From Patescibacteria group bacterium (GTDB lineage Bacteria > Patescibacteriota > Patescibacteriia > 2-12-FULL-60-25), in NCBI GenBank assembly GCA_018817245.1, contig JAHIUG010000074.1, forward strand, positions 1 through 12,494: a stretch of 12,494 bases of DNA, read 5' to 3'. Under the pieces are notes generated by a model. It was not told the origin of the DNA. It ran no database searches and saw only the letters and a list, made by a program, of their open reading frames with translations. Positions 5,329 through 12,128 of the stretch are shown piece by piece. How positions within the stretch are numbered: the first letter of the stretch is position 1; the number at the start of each line of letters is the position of its first letter. The translations under genes and the position numbers were made by a program.

Positions 5329-6411
5329 ATGACTAAAAAAATATCTGATGTGCGTACAGAGCGACAAAAAATGGCTCAGGAAGCAATCAATCAAATAAAA
5401 CAACGTTTTGGTGACGGTTCTATTATGCGTCTTGGTGAAGCTAAGAAGATGGAAGTGGATGTAATACCAACCGGCTGTCTGTCTTTAGATTTGGCGCTGG
5501 GTGTCATGGGAGTGCCGCGTGGTCGTGTGATCGAGATCTACGGTCCGGAGGCTTCCGGCAAAACAACGCTAGCGCAACATATCGTAGCTGAACTGCAAAA
5601 GCAGGGAGGGATTGCCGCGTTTGTTGATGCGGAGCACGCCCTTGATCCGGAATACGCGCGCAAAATCGGAGTTAATGTTGACGACTTGCTAATATCGCAG
5701 CCGGATAACGGAGAACAAGCACTTGATATTGTGGATACGCTGGTCAGATCAAATGCTGTGGATGTTATTGTAATAGACTCTGTGGCAGCACTCACTCCAA
5801 AAGCCGAACTTGACGGAGAGATGGGTGACAGGCACGTGGGTTTGCAAGCGCGTTTAATGAGTCAGGCTTTGCGTAAGCTTACGTCAATTATTTCCAGGTC
5901 AAGTGCAAGTGTAATTTTTATCAATCAGATTCGTCATAAAATCGGTGTTATGTTTGGCAACCCGGAAACAACAACCGGCGGATTGGCTCTTAAATTTTAT
6001 TCCTCTGTTCGAATAGAAGTTCGTCGCAGCGCGCAAATAAAAATGGCTGAGCGAATAATGGGAAACCGCGTAAAGGTAAAAGTAGTGAAAAATAAAGTTG
6101 CACCGCCATTTAGAACATGTGAGTTTGATATTATGTATAACGAGGGCATCTCATTATCAGGTGACCTATTGGATGTCGGATCTGAGTATGGAGTTGTGCA
6201 AAAGTCAGGGCATTCATATAGCTTCGGTGAAGAAAAAATTGGTTTGGGAAGAGAAAAAGCCAAGGCTGCTCTAAAAGAGAGACCGGAATTAATGAAGGAA
6301 ATCAGAGAGAAAGTAATAACCGTATGGCAAGAGCGTGAAGGTGTCGCTGCTCCCAGTCTATCGGTTCCTGATCCTATTGAAGACGATCTACCACCACCAG
6401 AAGATCAATAA
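5329..6411 (+). CDS. recA: Recombinase A
   Basis: RecA forms filaments on single-stranded DNA and drives ATP-dependent strand exchange, and in many bacteria LexA self-cleavage. From ATG 5329 (AGGA at 5320-5323, five bases upstream) it has 360 residues, normal for the family. Walker A GPEASGKTT is at 72-80, the catalytic Glu in FVDAEHALDP is residue 102, Walker B VIVID is at 146-150, and the L2 region GNPETTTGG is near 210-218. The C-terminus is acidic (EDDLPPPEDQ), as in other RecA proteins. An earlier in-frame ATG (5311) lies inside a heptad repeat with a poorly spaced ribosome site. With ComEC nearby, RecA could process imported DNA. It is probably co-transcribed with ftsK, since no T-run terminator lies in the 63-bp gap. 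Confidence 0.97.
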   Translation: MTKKISDVRTERQKMAQEAINQIKQRFGDGSIMRLGEAKKMEVDVIPTGCLSLDLALGVMGVPRGRVIEIYGPEASGKTTLAQHIVAELQKQGGIAAFVDAEHALDPEYARKIGVNVDDLLISQPDNGEQALDIVDTLVRSNAVDVIVIDSVAALTPKAELDGEMGDRHVGLQARLMSQALRKLTSIISRSSASVIFINQIRHKIGVMFGNPETTTGGLALKFYSSVRIEVRRSAQIKMAERIMGNRVKVKVVKNKVAPPFRTCEFDIMYNEGISLSGDLLDVGSEYGVVQKSGHSYSFGEEKIGLGREKAKAALKERPELMKEIREKVITVWQEREGVAAPSLSVPDPIEDDLPPPEDQ

Positions 6412-6474
6412 ATTGAAGCATATCCTCAAACAACGTGACTAAATCGTAATAAGTCGCTAAAATTAGGATCAAAC

Positions 6475-8901
6475 ATGGGAAGAAGACGCAGAAGAGGGTT
6501 CAAGTTTGATTTCTCACTTGAACCAGATACGAAGCATGGCATTTTAACAATTGCTATTTTCGCATTAGCAGCATTGTTGTTGCTGTCGCTCTTTGATTTG
6601 GCCGGAAGTCTGGGAGTAGTATTGGATCAAGCAATGTCGCATGTTTTTGGTTGGGATAAAATCGTATTGCCGTTCTTCTTAATTGCTATCGGATATCATA
6701 ATTTGTCACCCGATCGTCTACCCTTAAGGCTTGCAAATTATATTGGTTTCGTATTATTTTTTCTTTCCTTAAATCCATTCGTTCATTTAGTCACTTTTGC
6801 GCGCGAACAAGTTCCGGTAGAAGCATTGATCACAGCAGGAGGAAAATTAGGCGTGTTATTAGCTGAACCGTTTGTGGAGATTATGGGTCTGTTTGGCGCT
6901 GGCGCTGTGTTTCTGGCGTTGTTCGCAGCCTCCCTTCTTTTGATTTTTAACACATCATTGGAACGCGTCATGTATTTTGTTTCCGGAGTGTTCATGATTT
7001 TAAAAAAGATTATCTGGGGTTTATTTGCACCGATTCGAATATTAATGTCGCGCACAAACGAACGACGTGAACGAGCACTACGTGATTCCTATAAAGAAGA
7101 AGGCTCTTCTGAAGAGGATGTTGAATTTATCGAGGAAGAAGAGGATGGGGAGGCGGAGGAGGAGGGCGAAGACGAAGATCTTGAAGATGAGTCGCCCGCA
7201 CCTGTTGCTAAGCGCCGCAGAAAGCGTAGGCCTCTTATTGATGTGCCAATTGAATTATTGACAAGGCGTGATCAAAAACCAACTTCCGGCGACATTGAGC
7301 ATAATGAGCTGGTTATTCAGCGTACTTTGGAAAATTTTGGTATTCCCGTGGAAATGACAGAAGTTGCAGTTGGTCCAACTGTGACACAATTTTCGCTCAA
7401 ACCGGCTGAAGGCGTGAAGCTCTCTAAGATTACATCTCTACACAATGATCTTGCGTTGGCATTAGCAGCACATCCTATTCGTATCGAAGCGCCAATCCCG
7501 GGTAAATCACTTGTTGGTATTGAGGTTCCCAATCAATCTGTTGCCACAGTTGGTGCGCGTGAGATTTTTGAGACGAGAGAGTGGCGCGAACGCAGTAATA
7601 ATTTGTGTTTTGCTTTGGGCAAAGATGTTGCTGGAAAACCTTGGGTTGCGGATCTGTCACGCATGCCACACTTGTTGGTGGCTGGCGCAACCGGTTCAGG
7701 CAAATCAGTGTGCTTGAACACAATATTAATGTCACTTCTTTATTCTAACAGCCCGGATGATTTGAAGATGATATTAGTTGATCCAAAAAGAGTTGAATTG
7801 CCAATTTATAACGGAATACCGCATCTGGTTGTCCCGGTAATTACAGAAGTAGATAAAACGATTAACGCTCTTAAGTGGGCTTTGCGCGAGATGGACCGAC
7901 GTTTTGATATTCTGTCAAAGTTTAAGGCACGCGACATAGCGAGCTACAATCAAAAAGCCGAAGAAAAAATTCCTTATATGGTCATTGTTGTTGACGAGTT
8001 GGCTGACCTAATGATGACTGCCATGGCTGACGTTGAGGGTGCGGTTGTGCGTTTAGCTCAGATGTCTCGAGCAGTTGGTATTCATCTTGTATTGGCAACG
8101 CAACGTCCGTCGGTTGATGTTATTACCGGTCTGATAAAAGCAAACATTCCGGCACGCATTGCTTTTGCCGTGGCCTCTACTCCGGATTCCAGAACGATTC
8201 TTGATCAAAGCGGAGCGGAAAAACTATTGGGTCGCGGTGATATGTTGTTTGCCACAGCAGAAATGTCCAGCCCCAAGCGTATTCAGGGTTCGTTTGTATC
8301 TGATGATGAGACAAAGCGCGTTGTCGAATTTCTGAAATCTAAATACGATCCTGCTGATTATGATGAATCCGTTACCGAACGAGCCAGAGCTGGTAGTACG
8401 GTGATGGGTGGCATGGTCGTTGGAGATGATAGCGATCCGTTAATTGATGAGGCGAAAGATGAGATTATTCGCGCTGGTAAAGCCTCTGCTTCACTACTGC
8501 AGCGCAGACTTAAAGTTGGATACGCGAGAGCCGCACGTATTTTGGATATTTTAGAGCAAGAAGGTTTCATTGGTCCGGCAGATGGGGCCAAGCCACGAGA
8601 ATTGTTAAATGCTGATTTTAGTAATCAGATGGGCGAAATCCCAGCTCCTCAATCTTCTTTTAAGGAAGAGGAAGAAGAGGAGGAAGAAGAGGAAGAAGAA
8701 GTAGAGTGGAAAGAAGTAGATGATAATAACGATGATGAGGAAGAAGATGATGTAGAAGCTGAAAAAGAGGAAGAAGATATTGAAGAAGATGGAGCGGAAG
8801 AAGCAGAGGTTGATGGAGAAGAAGATTTAGAAGAAGAAGCAGAAGATATAGATGGAGTAGAAGATGACGACGATGGGCTTGAAGAAGAGGAGCGTACATA
8901 A
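6475..8901 (+). CDS. ftsK: DNA translocase FtsK/SpoIIIE with acidic C-terminal tail
   Basis: FtsK pumps chromosomal DNA through the closing septum. The 808-residue protein starts at ATG 6475 (AGGA at 6465-6468). After an Arg-rich N-terminus there are about four membrane helices (about 22-45, 62-75, 88-108, 135-180). A Glu/Asp-rich linker (about 207-240) and a basic patch RRRKRR (247-252) follow. The motor has Walker A GATGSGKS (404-411), Walker B VIVVDE (503-508) and the conserved ATQRPSVDVITG and STPDSRTILDQSGAEKLLG segments. The gamma winged helix (about 654-710) would read orienting sequences. Unusually, the protein does not stop there. About 80 almost purely Glu/Asp residues (about 729-808) follow, encoded by GAA/GAG/GAT repeats, with no frameshift visible. 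Confidence 0.97.
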   Translation: MGRRRRRGFKFDFSLEPDTKHGILTIAIFALAALLLLSLFDLAGSLGVVLDQAMSHVFGWDKIVLPFFLIAIGYHNLSPDRLPLRLANYIGFVLFFLSLNPFVHLVTFAREQVPVEALITAGGKLGVLLAEPFVEIMGLFGAGAVFLALFAASLLLIFNTSLERVMYFVSGVFMILKKIIWGLFAPIRILMSRTNERRERALRDSYKEEGSSEEDVEFIEEEEDGEAEEEGEDEDLEDESPAPVAKRRRKRRPLIDVPIELLTRRDQKPTSGDIEHNELVIQRTLENFGIPVEMTEVAVGPTVTQFSLKPAEGVKLSKITSLHNDLALALAAHPIRIEAPIPGKSLVGIEVPNQSVATVGAREIFETREWRERSNNLCFALGKDVAGKPWVADLSRMPHLLVAGATGSGKSVCLNTILMSLLYSNSPDDLKMILVDPKRVELPIYNGIPHLVVPVITEVDKTINALKWALREMDRRFDILSKFKARDIASYNQKAEEKIPYMVIVVDELADLMMTAMADVEGAVVRLAQMSRAVGIHLVLATQRPSVDVITGLIKANIPARIAFAVASTPDSRTILDQSGAEKLLGRGDMLFATAEMSSPKRIQGSFVSDDETKRVVEFLKSKYDPADYDESVTERARAGSTVMGGMVVGDDSDPLIDEAKDEIIRAGKASASLLQRRLKVGYARAARILDILEQEGFIGPADGAKPRELLNADFSNQMGEIPAPQSSFKEEEEEEEEEEEEVEWKEVDDNNDDEEEDDVEAEKEEEDIEEDGAEEAEVDGEEDLEEEAEDIDGVEDDDDGLEEEERT

Positions 8902-8915
8902 TTCTTGTAGGGCAT

Positions 8916-9623
8916 ATGTCTTTCATTCACAAACAACTTGGTGGTGAGGGTAGTTTTGGATCGGATTTAAAGGAATTGAGAGAATTACGCGGTTTGACGC
9001 GTGAGCATCTGGCCGAAATCACAAATATTCATACCTCGGTCATAGAGGCTCTGGAAGAAGAAAATCTCATTGATCTAAAAGACCCGGTTTATGCAGAACG
9101 TCACGTAAGGACGTTGGCTTTGACTTTGGAAAGCCAACCAACTTATTTCTTAAAGAAGTACAGGAAGCTTCTTAAGTTGCATCAGATTACTTACCCTGAT
9201 CCGTTGTCAGTCCATTCTACAATCAAGAAAAAGGATTTTTTTGTAACTCCTAAACTTGTGACTTTGGGTGGCTTTTTTTGTTTGGTTTTTTTTGTGACCG
9301 CTTATTTATTTTGGCAGGCATATCTTCTTCAAGAACCACCACCATTGAACATTCTTTCGCCTCAAGACGGTATGCATCTGGATTTTCCACGAGTAGATGT
9401 GAGCGGCGAGACCGTACCAAGCGCAGTGGTTACAGTTAATGGTCAAAATGCCGTTGTGGATAGAGATGGAAATTTTAGTCTTAAGCTTGATTTACCGCGC
9501 GGGCTTTCTACGTTAAACATTGAGGCAAGACGGCGCTACGGTTCTCCGGTCAGCAAGATCATGCGCGTTACGTACGAAAGACCTGTTTTAAATGATGAAA
9601 TCCAAAATACGAATGATGAATGA
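8916..9623 (+). CDS. RodZ-like membrane protein: N-terminal HTH, one membrane helix, Ig-like outer domain
   Basis: The 235-residue protein begins 14 bases after ftsK, with TAGGG three bases before the ATG, so it belongs to the same operon. Residues about 16-85 form a RodZ/Xre-like helix-turn-helix (LKELRELRGLTREHLAEITN). A single membrane helix lies at about 114-136 (LVTLGGFFCLVFFVTAYLFW). The outer part (about 143-222) has an Ig-like/glucodextranase-type pattern, VDVSGETVPSAVVTVNG then DRDGNFSLKLDLPRG. RodZ links MreB to the envelope and ends in DUF4115, while here an Ig-like domain takes its place. A role in cell shape or division is inferred from this arrangement and the ftsK neighbour. 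It is not shown that the HTH binds DNA. Confidence 0.8.
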   Translation: MSFIHKQLGGEGSFGSDLKELRELRGLTREHLAEITNIHTSVIEALEEENLIDLKDPVYAERHVRTLALTLESQPTYFLKKYRKLLKLHQITYPDPLSVHSTIKKKDFFVTPKLVTLGGFFCLVFFVTAYLFWQAYLLQEPPPLNILSPQDGMHLDFPRVDVSGETVPSAVVTVNGQNAVVDRDGNFSLKLDLPRGLSTLNIEARRRYGSPVSKIMRVTYERPVLNDEIQNTNDE

Positions 9624-9669
9624 AGGATGCGATCAGATTATAATTACCTACATTTGAAATTAGTCATTC

Positions 9670-9692
9670 AAAAAAGCCCCGGAGGGCTTTTT
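9670..9692. terminator. Bidirectional terminator between convergent units
   Basis: A run of A (9670-9675) and GCCC (9676-9679) pair with GGGC (9684-9687) and TTTTT (9688-9692) around a CGGA loop. It has T runs on both strands. It serves the plus-strand recA-ftsK unit and, on the minus strand, ends the small RNA that lies immediately to its right. Confidence 0.85.
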
Positions 9693-9853
9693 GTGTTGTG
9701 CGCTTTGAGCTGCGAAGAGTGCCACGTTAAGGAAAGACGTCGAGTCTCATGGGAGGAGAGAGACCAACCTATTTACTGAAAGTAAAAGGGTCGGATCCAC
9801 GATTCCTGATATCTTTGGAACGTACATTCTTCACAGCTCAAAGCACACAGGAC
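9693..9853 (-). ncRNA. Small structured RNA with a long closing helix (6S-like architecture)
   Basis: On the minus strand a promoter predicts a start at about 9853 and a terminator begins at 9692, giving an RNA of about 160 nt before the terminator hairpin. Its 5' segment (complement of 9819-9848) pairs with its 3' segment (complement of 9698-9728) over about 28 bp with two G-U pairs, one A-C mismatch and a small loop. On the plus strand the two G-U positions become C-A mismatches, so the minus strand is the favoured reading. AAAGA/TCTTT extends the helix inward. Inside are a 12-bp hairpin (CCGACC/GGTTGG and TTTACT/AGTAAA, loop TTC, about 9769-9794) and a smaller GTCTC/GAGAC hairpin. A long closed rod with an open centre is typical of 6S RNA, which binds RNA polymerase. 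The sequence itself is not recognised. Confidence 0.65.
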
Positions 9854-9859
9854 GATTCT

Positions 9860-9888
9860 AAAATAGAGGATAAATGATTGATTGTCAA
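9860..9888 (-). promoter_or_regulatory. Sigma70-type promoter of the small RNA
   Basis: Read on the minus strand: a perfect TTGACA (9888-9883), a 17-bp spacer and TATTTT (9865-9860). The predicted start is at 9853, five bases before the closing helix. It lies just after the terminator of the minus-strand protein genes, so the RNA is an independent unit. Confidence 0.7.
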
Positions 9889-9899
9889 GCCTCAATAAT

Positions 9900-9930
9900 A
9901 AAAAAATCCGATCATGTTGCCATGACCGGA
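9900..9930 (-). terminator. Rho-independent terminator of the minus-strand gene pair
   Basis: On the minus strand TCCGGTCATG pairs with CATGATCGGA over 10 bp (one G-U) around a GCAA tetraloop, followed by seven T (9906-9900). It lies 30 bases after the stop of the 196-aa gene. Confidence 0.85.
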
Positions 9931-9959
9931 CGGAGTGGGGTGAGAACGAGAGAGCGAAG

Positions 9960-10550
9960 TCAGGAGTCGAATCCCGGGTGAAGATCTGCGATGCACACTT
10001 GAGCATTATCCAGCTTCAGCAGCACTTCGGATTCTTTCTCCATGCCCGGAAGTTGTCGGACCAGGCTGGCGCCCAGGTGCTTTGCCATTCTCTTTAGTTG
10101 GCTGGTGCTCATGGCGCCTATCTTTAGAACAGGACGATCGCGTTTGTCGCGTAGAACGGTCCAGCCTTCTTGGTCGAGTTTGACCAAGGCTTTGAAATCC
10201 AGATCCAGATCAAGGAGCGCAGGCATGCGCGCGATCTGCCATTTATCCAACTTCACAAGAGTTCTTTCGCCGCGTTGATCCACTTGGATTTCTGCGGTCT
10301 GAACGACAATGAAGAACTTGGGTTCTTCTGCAGGTCGCTCGTCCCTCTTCCTTTTTGGTAGCTGGATTACTTCCGCTCCGTCGAAAGGTCTGGGAACAGT
10401 AGCGCTTGCCGCCCTATTCTTCGGCCAGGGGTTGCGCTTGGATTTTCCGTTGGTCCAAGCGTGCCCATATACACGAACCAGGTTCCCTTGAAATCTCCAT
10501 CGTTCGCGTGATTTTTTATTCCTCCTATCTTGTCCTCGCTCGGTCGTCAC
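9960..10550 (-). CDS. Uncharacterised charged protein, 196 aa
   Basis: I do not recognise the family. The start is GTG at 10550, fixed by an AAGGAGGTGA ribosome site (10564-10555) whose AGGAGG core lies seven bases upstream. The stop is TGA at 9962-9960, followed by a clear terminator, so the gene is convincing. Residues 1-75 are strongly basic and probably disordered (RRNKKSRERWRF, PKRKRDERP). From about 78 on there is alternating strand-like and helix-like sequence (KFFIVVQTAEIQV, TLVKLDKWQIARMPALLDLDLDF, QLKRMAKHLGASLVRQL). There is no signal peptide or membrane helix, so it is likely cytoplasmic. The basic arm would suit nucleic-acid binding, but this is speculation. It is 35 bases downstream of the small membrane protein gene and shares its promoter. 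Confidence 0.75.
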   Translation of the reverse strand: MTTERGQDRRNKKSRERWRFQGNLVRVYGHAWTNGKSKRNPWPKNRAASATVPRPFDGAEVIQLPKRKRDERPAEEPKFFIVVQTAEIQVDQRGERTLVKLDKWQIARMPALLDLDLDFKALVKLDQEGWTVLRDKRDRPVLKIGAMSTSQLKRMAKHLGASLVRQLPGMEKESEVLLKLDNAQVCIADLHPGFDS

Positions 10551-10585
10551 AGCCTCACCTCCTTGTAGTAAGAATTATTGGTTGC

Positions 10586-10792
10586 TCAGCGCTTTTTTCG
10601 CAGGGCTTTATTTGCTTCTTCCAACTTTCCCTCTTTGAGCGAAAAGATTGACGGAACTGCCAAAGGCAGAACCAGAAGCAGGAAGATGATGAACGTTGCA
10701 ATGGCCCATCCCTTGAGCAGGCAAACTATGAGCGATATGCAAAGCAAAAAGAATATGGCTGCGAGAAAAAAACTGCTTTTTTGTTCTTCCAA
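10586..10792 (-). CDS. Small membrane protein, 68 aa
   Basis: The start is probably TTG at 10792, preceded on the minus strand by AGGGAGAG with suitable spacing; there is no in-frame ATG nearby. Two hydrophobic helices are evident, residues about 7-26 (SFFLAAIFFLLCISLIVCLL) and 29-52 (WAIATFIIFLLLVLPLAVPS). A charged tail rich in Lys, Glu and Arg follows (SLKEGKLEEANKALRKKR). The family is not recognised. It is the first gene of a two-gene minus-strand operon. The overlapping minus-strand frame at 10608-10838 lacks this membrane-like composition and a ribosome site as good. Confidence 0.6.
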   Translation of the reverse strand: MEEQKSSFFLAAIFFLLCISLIVCLLKGWAIATFIIFLLLVLPLAVPSIFSLKEGKLEEANKALRKKR

Positions 10793-11012
10793 TGCTCTCT
10801 CCCTTCTCTTCGAGTGTTAATGAACAAAAGACGCTCATTCAAAACGAACTGGAGTGGTTGACTCTGTGCCAAAAGTCACATGCCAACCCATAAGAGTGAG
10901 GATCAAACTTTTTGAGTTCAGCCCTGGGGCCGAAGTCTACTAAGAATAATTCATAGCACTCTTTTCCTCCATTTCGTTTCGAACGAACGTGATTATAATT
11001 CCCAATCTGGGA
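10793..11012 (-). promoter_or_regulatory. Long 5' leader of the minus-strand gene pair
   Basis: The promoter at 11019-11047 predicts a leader of roughly 220 nt. It contains TTCGTT-CGA-AACGAA (about 10974-10988) and a GC-rich hairpin with GGCC/GGGCT pairing (about 10916-10933). It also has a possible TGACT/AGTCA pairing (about 10858-10877). No T-run terminator and no known riboswitch were recognised. Confidence 0.4.
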
Positions 11013-11018
11013 CTAGTA

Positions 11019-11047
11019 AATATAGCTTATTTTCAGGGAAATGTCAA
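11019..11047 (-). promoter_or_regulatory. Sigma70-type promoter of the minus-strand gene pair
   Basis: On the minus strand: a perfect TTGACA (11047-11042), a 17-bp spacer and TATATT (11024-11019; five of six consensus bases). It predicts a start near 11012. Confidence 0.7.
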
Positions 11048-11122
11048 CCCCTATATGGTAGTCCCGCATTCTAATATCAATGCACCGCTTACATCTCTGA
11101 TTTCAACATCAAAAAATTCAAA

Positions 11123-11160
11123 ACCAACAAAAAGTACGCGATCACGCAATTTTCGTTGGT
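11123..11160 (-). terminator. Terminator-like hairpin
   Basis: On the minus strand ACCAAC (11160-11155) pairs with GTTGGT (11128-11123). Inner AAAA/TTTT and GCG/CGC pairs extend the stem, and a T-rich stretch follows. It may back up the terminators at 11253-11298 and 11422-11449. Confidence 0.45.
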
Positions 11161-11252
11161 GTTAAGATTGATTTACTTGATGTGATTATTGATCAATGTT
11201 TTTAGGGCTTATTATCCAATCGTAATTAATTTAGAGTTCAAATCAAATATTC

Positions 11253-11298
11253 AAAAACCCACCAAAAATCTCCTATCGGCAATTATTGGTGGGTTTTT
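11253..11298. terminator. Bidirectional terminator
   Basis: AAAAACCCACCA (11253-11264) pairs exactly with TGGTGGGTTTTT (11287-11298) around a 22-nt loop, with T runs on both strands. Confidence 0.75.
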
Positions 11299-11421
11299 TA
11301 TTTTGTTGTTTTCGGATTTTAAATGGTGCATCCATGAGTTGAATACACAAGCGTATTTAGTGGTATATAGAGGGGATTTCGTATATTTCGTATAAGATTC
11401 GTATTTTCGTAGATCTTAACG

Positions 11422-11449
11422 AAAAACCCCACATAAATGCGAGGCTTTT
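11422..11449 (-). terminator. Terminator of the minus-strand tRNA-like RNA unit
   Basis: On the minus strand the segment folds into a 12-bp stem from AAAAGCCTCGCA to TGTGGGGTTTTT. Three of its pairs are G-U, which become A-C mismatches on the plus strand, so it works for minus-strand transcripts. It lies 108 bases after the CCA end of the tRNA-like structure. Confidence 0.6.
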
Positions 11450-11482
11450 CTTTGTTTTGTATTTATATTGATGAATAATCGA

Positions 11483-11552
11483 CATGGATTTTCAAAAGGG
11501 AAGACCCCTCAAAAATCCATGGGATTGCAGGATCATCAAGTGATGCTCCTGC
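11483..11552 (-). ncRNA. Two 3' trailer hairpins downstream of the tRNA-like structure
   Basis: GCAGGA (11527-11532) pairs with TCCTGC (11547-11552), with CATC/GATG stacked inside around a 4-nt loop. CATGGATTTT (11483-11492) pairs with AAAATCCATG (11512-11521), with a GGG/CCC pairing in its loop. Both are strong. They could be part of the same minus-strand RNA or processing signals behind the CCA. Confidence 0.5.
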
Positions 11553-11556
11553 GGGT

Positions 11557-11644
11557 TGGTGGCATCGGTGGGAGTCGAACCCACTCGCATCCCTGAGCGC
11601 CCGGGAGGGCAGAGCAACCCGCTCTCTTTTTGTCAGGCGATGCC
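11557..11644 (-). ncRNA. tRNA-like structure with encoded CCA and no canonical D or anticodon arm
   Basis: Read on the minus strand, GGCATCG (11644-11638) pairs exactly with CGATGCC (11567-11561), followed by A and CCA (to 11557). The T arm is canonical: GTGGG, loop TTCGACT, CCCAC (11584-11568). The body is 84 nt plus ACCA. Instead of normal D and anticodon arms, CCTGA next to the acceptor pairs with TCAGG. Inside it are AGAGC/GCTCT with a 5-nt loop and GCCC/GGGC with a 4-nt loop. Bases 8-9 are CC, not the usual T-A, and no anticodon loop with U33 is seen. The third acceptor pair is C-G, so the alanine G-U identity of tmRNA is absent, and no tag frame with nearby stop was found. It may be a degenerate tRNA, a tRNA mimic or the end of a larger RNA. 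Confidence 0.6.
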
Positions 11645-11661
11645 ATGTTGCTGCAAGAATT

Positions 11662-11843
11662 TTCATCCTCACAAATGTGAAGGGGACTTGAGAAACCGTA
11701 GTCTCTCTTGTCCATAAGGTTGTACTTACAAAGCATGTTAGCCGGAGCCGACTGCAATGTGTTCCTTCCTTGATCATGCGCAGGGGAACCATGATTGTGC
11801 ATGGACCGCTCATGAAGCTCTCCTCCACATTTGTGATGATGAA
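11662..11843 (-). ncRNA. Long-range inverted repeat enclosing a possible structured RNA domain
   Basis: Positions 11662-11685 are the inverted complement of 11820-11843 at 21 of 24 bases, enclosing 134 nt. On the minus strand the helix precedes the tRNA-like structure by 17 nt. Inside are GGAC..GAGA with TCTC..GTCC around a 10-nt loop (about 11689-11718), TTGT/ACAA with a 4-nt loop (about 11727-11738), and CCAT/ATGG (about 11787-11804). Minus-strand reading frames of 88 and 121 codons cover the area, but both translate straight through the tRNA-like structure, so I regard them as chance. No convincing promoter is seen between 11844 and 12000. Confidence 0.45.
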
Positions 11844-11933
11844 TTGTTAGACCCAGGCCTAAGGCTAAATGGCCGAATGGCGTAAGGGCTAATGTAGTTT
11901 TTTCAAGGTTCTATTCTGAACTCACGATCAGAT

Positions 11934-11968
11934 CTTCAAGCTTCTAACTTCTAGCTTCAGACTTCTGA
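11934..11968 (+). repeat. Five-unit heptanucleotide tract
   Basis: Five 7-bp units, each starting CTTC, run head to tail: CTTCAAG, CTTCTAA, CTTCTAG, CTTCAGA and CTTCTGA. It is the cleanest of the heptad tracts in this window. Confidence 0.75.
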
Positions 11969-12094
11969 TTATGAACTCGGATTAGCGCTGGAGATGTTCG
12001 GTCTCCAGCGAAGAAGTGTTTTGGTTACAGCCCTGCCGACACAGGGCTATGTATGCTCCCGAGGCGCAGCACCGTTTTCCTCTCGTTGAGTGTT

Positions 12095-12128
12095 ATGCCC
12101 CGATCTCTTTTGTGGGGGCGTTGTTTTT
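12095..12128 (+). terminator. Plus-strand terminator inside the hairpin field
   Basis: ATGCCCC (12095-12101) pairs with GGGGCGT (12115-12121), followed by TTGTTTTTG. It implies a plus-strand transcript ending here, perhaps a small RNA containing the hairpins at 11986-12048, though no promoter was identified. Confidence 0.5.

Larger units (their letters stand above)
11048..11412. other. Intergenic stretch with hairpins, no supported gene
   Basis: A/T-rich DNA. It holds a minus-strand terminator-like hairpin (11123-11160), a strong bidirectional terminator (11253-11298) and four imperfect 9-bp units of TTTCGTATA type (11377-11413). The only reading frame of note (11189-11395, plus) runs through the terminator stem and has no ribosome site, so I do not call it. 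Confidence 0.6.

Noticed and set aside
10940..10972. Ten-codon minus-strand leader peptide frame (MEEKSAMNYS)
   Set aside because: No ribosome site, no run of regulatory codons and no attenuator-type terminator nearby; probably chance.
11189..11395. 68-codon plus-strand reading frame with a hydrophobic stretch
   Set aside because: It runs through the strong bidirectional terminator at 11253-11298, and the hydrophobic part is partly the terminator loop and T run; no ribosome site.
11463..11828. Minus-strand reading frames of 121 and 88 codons
   Set aside because: Both translate through the tRNA-like structure and inverted repeat, the typical false frame over structured RNA; no ribosome site or recognisable domain.
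11557..11910. tmRNA (ssrA)
   Set aside because: The CCA end and T arm fit, but the matching 5' acceptor is only 84 nt away, the G-U alanine determinant is absent, no second TTCGAC D-loop motif exists and no tag frame with a proper stop is seen.
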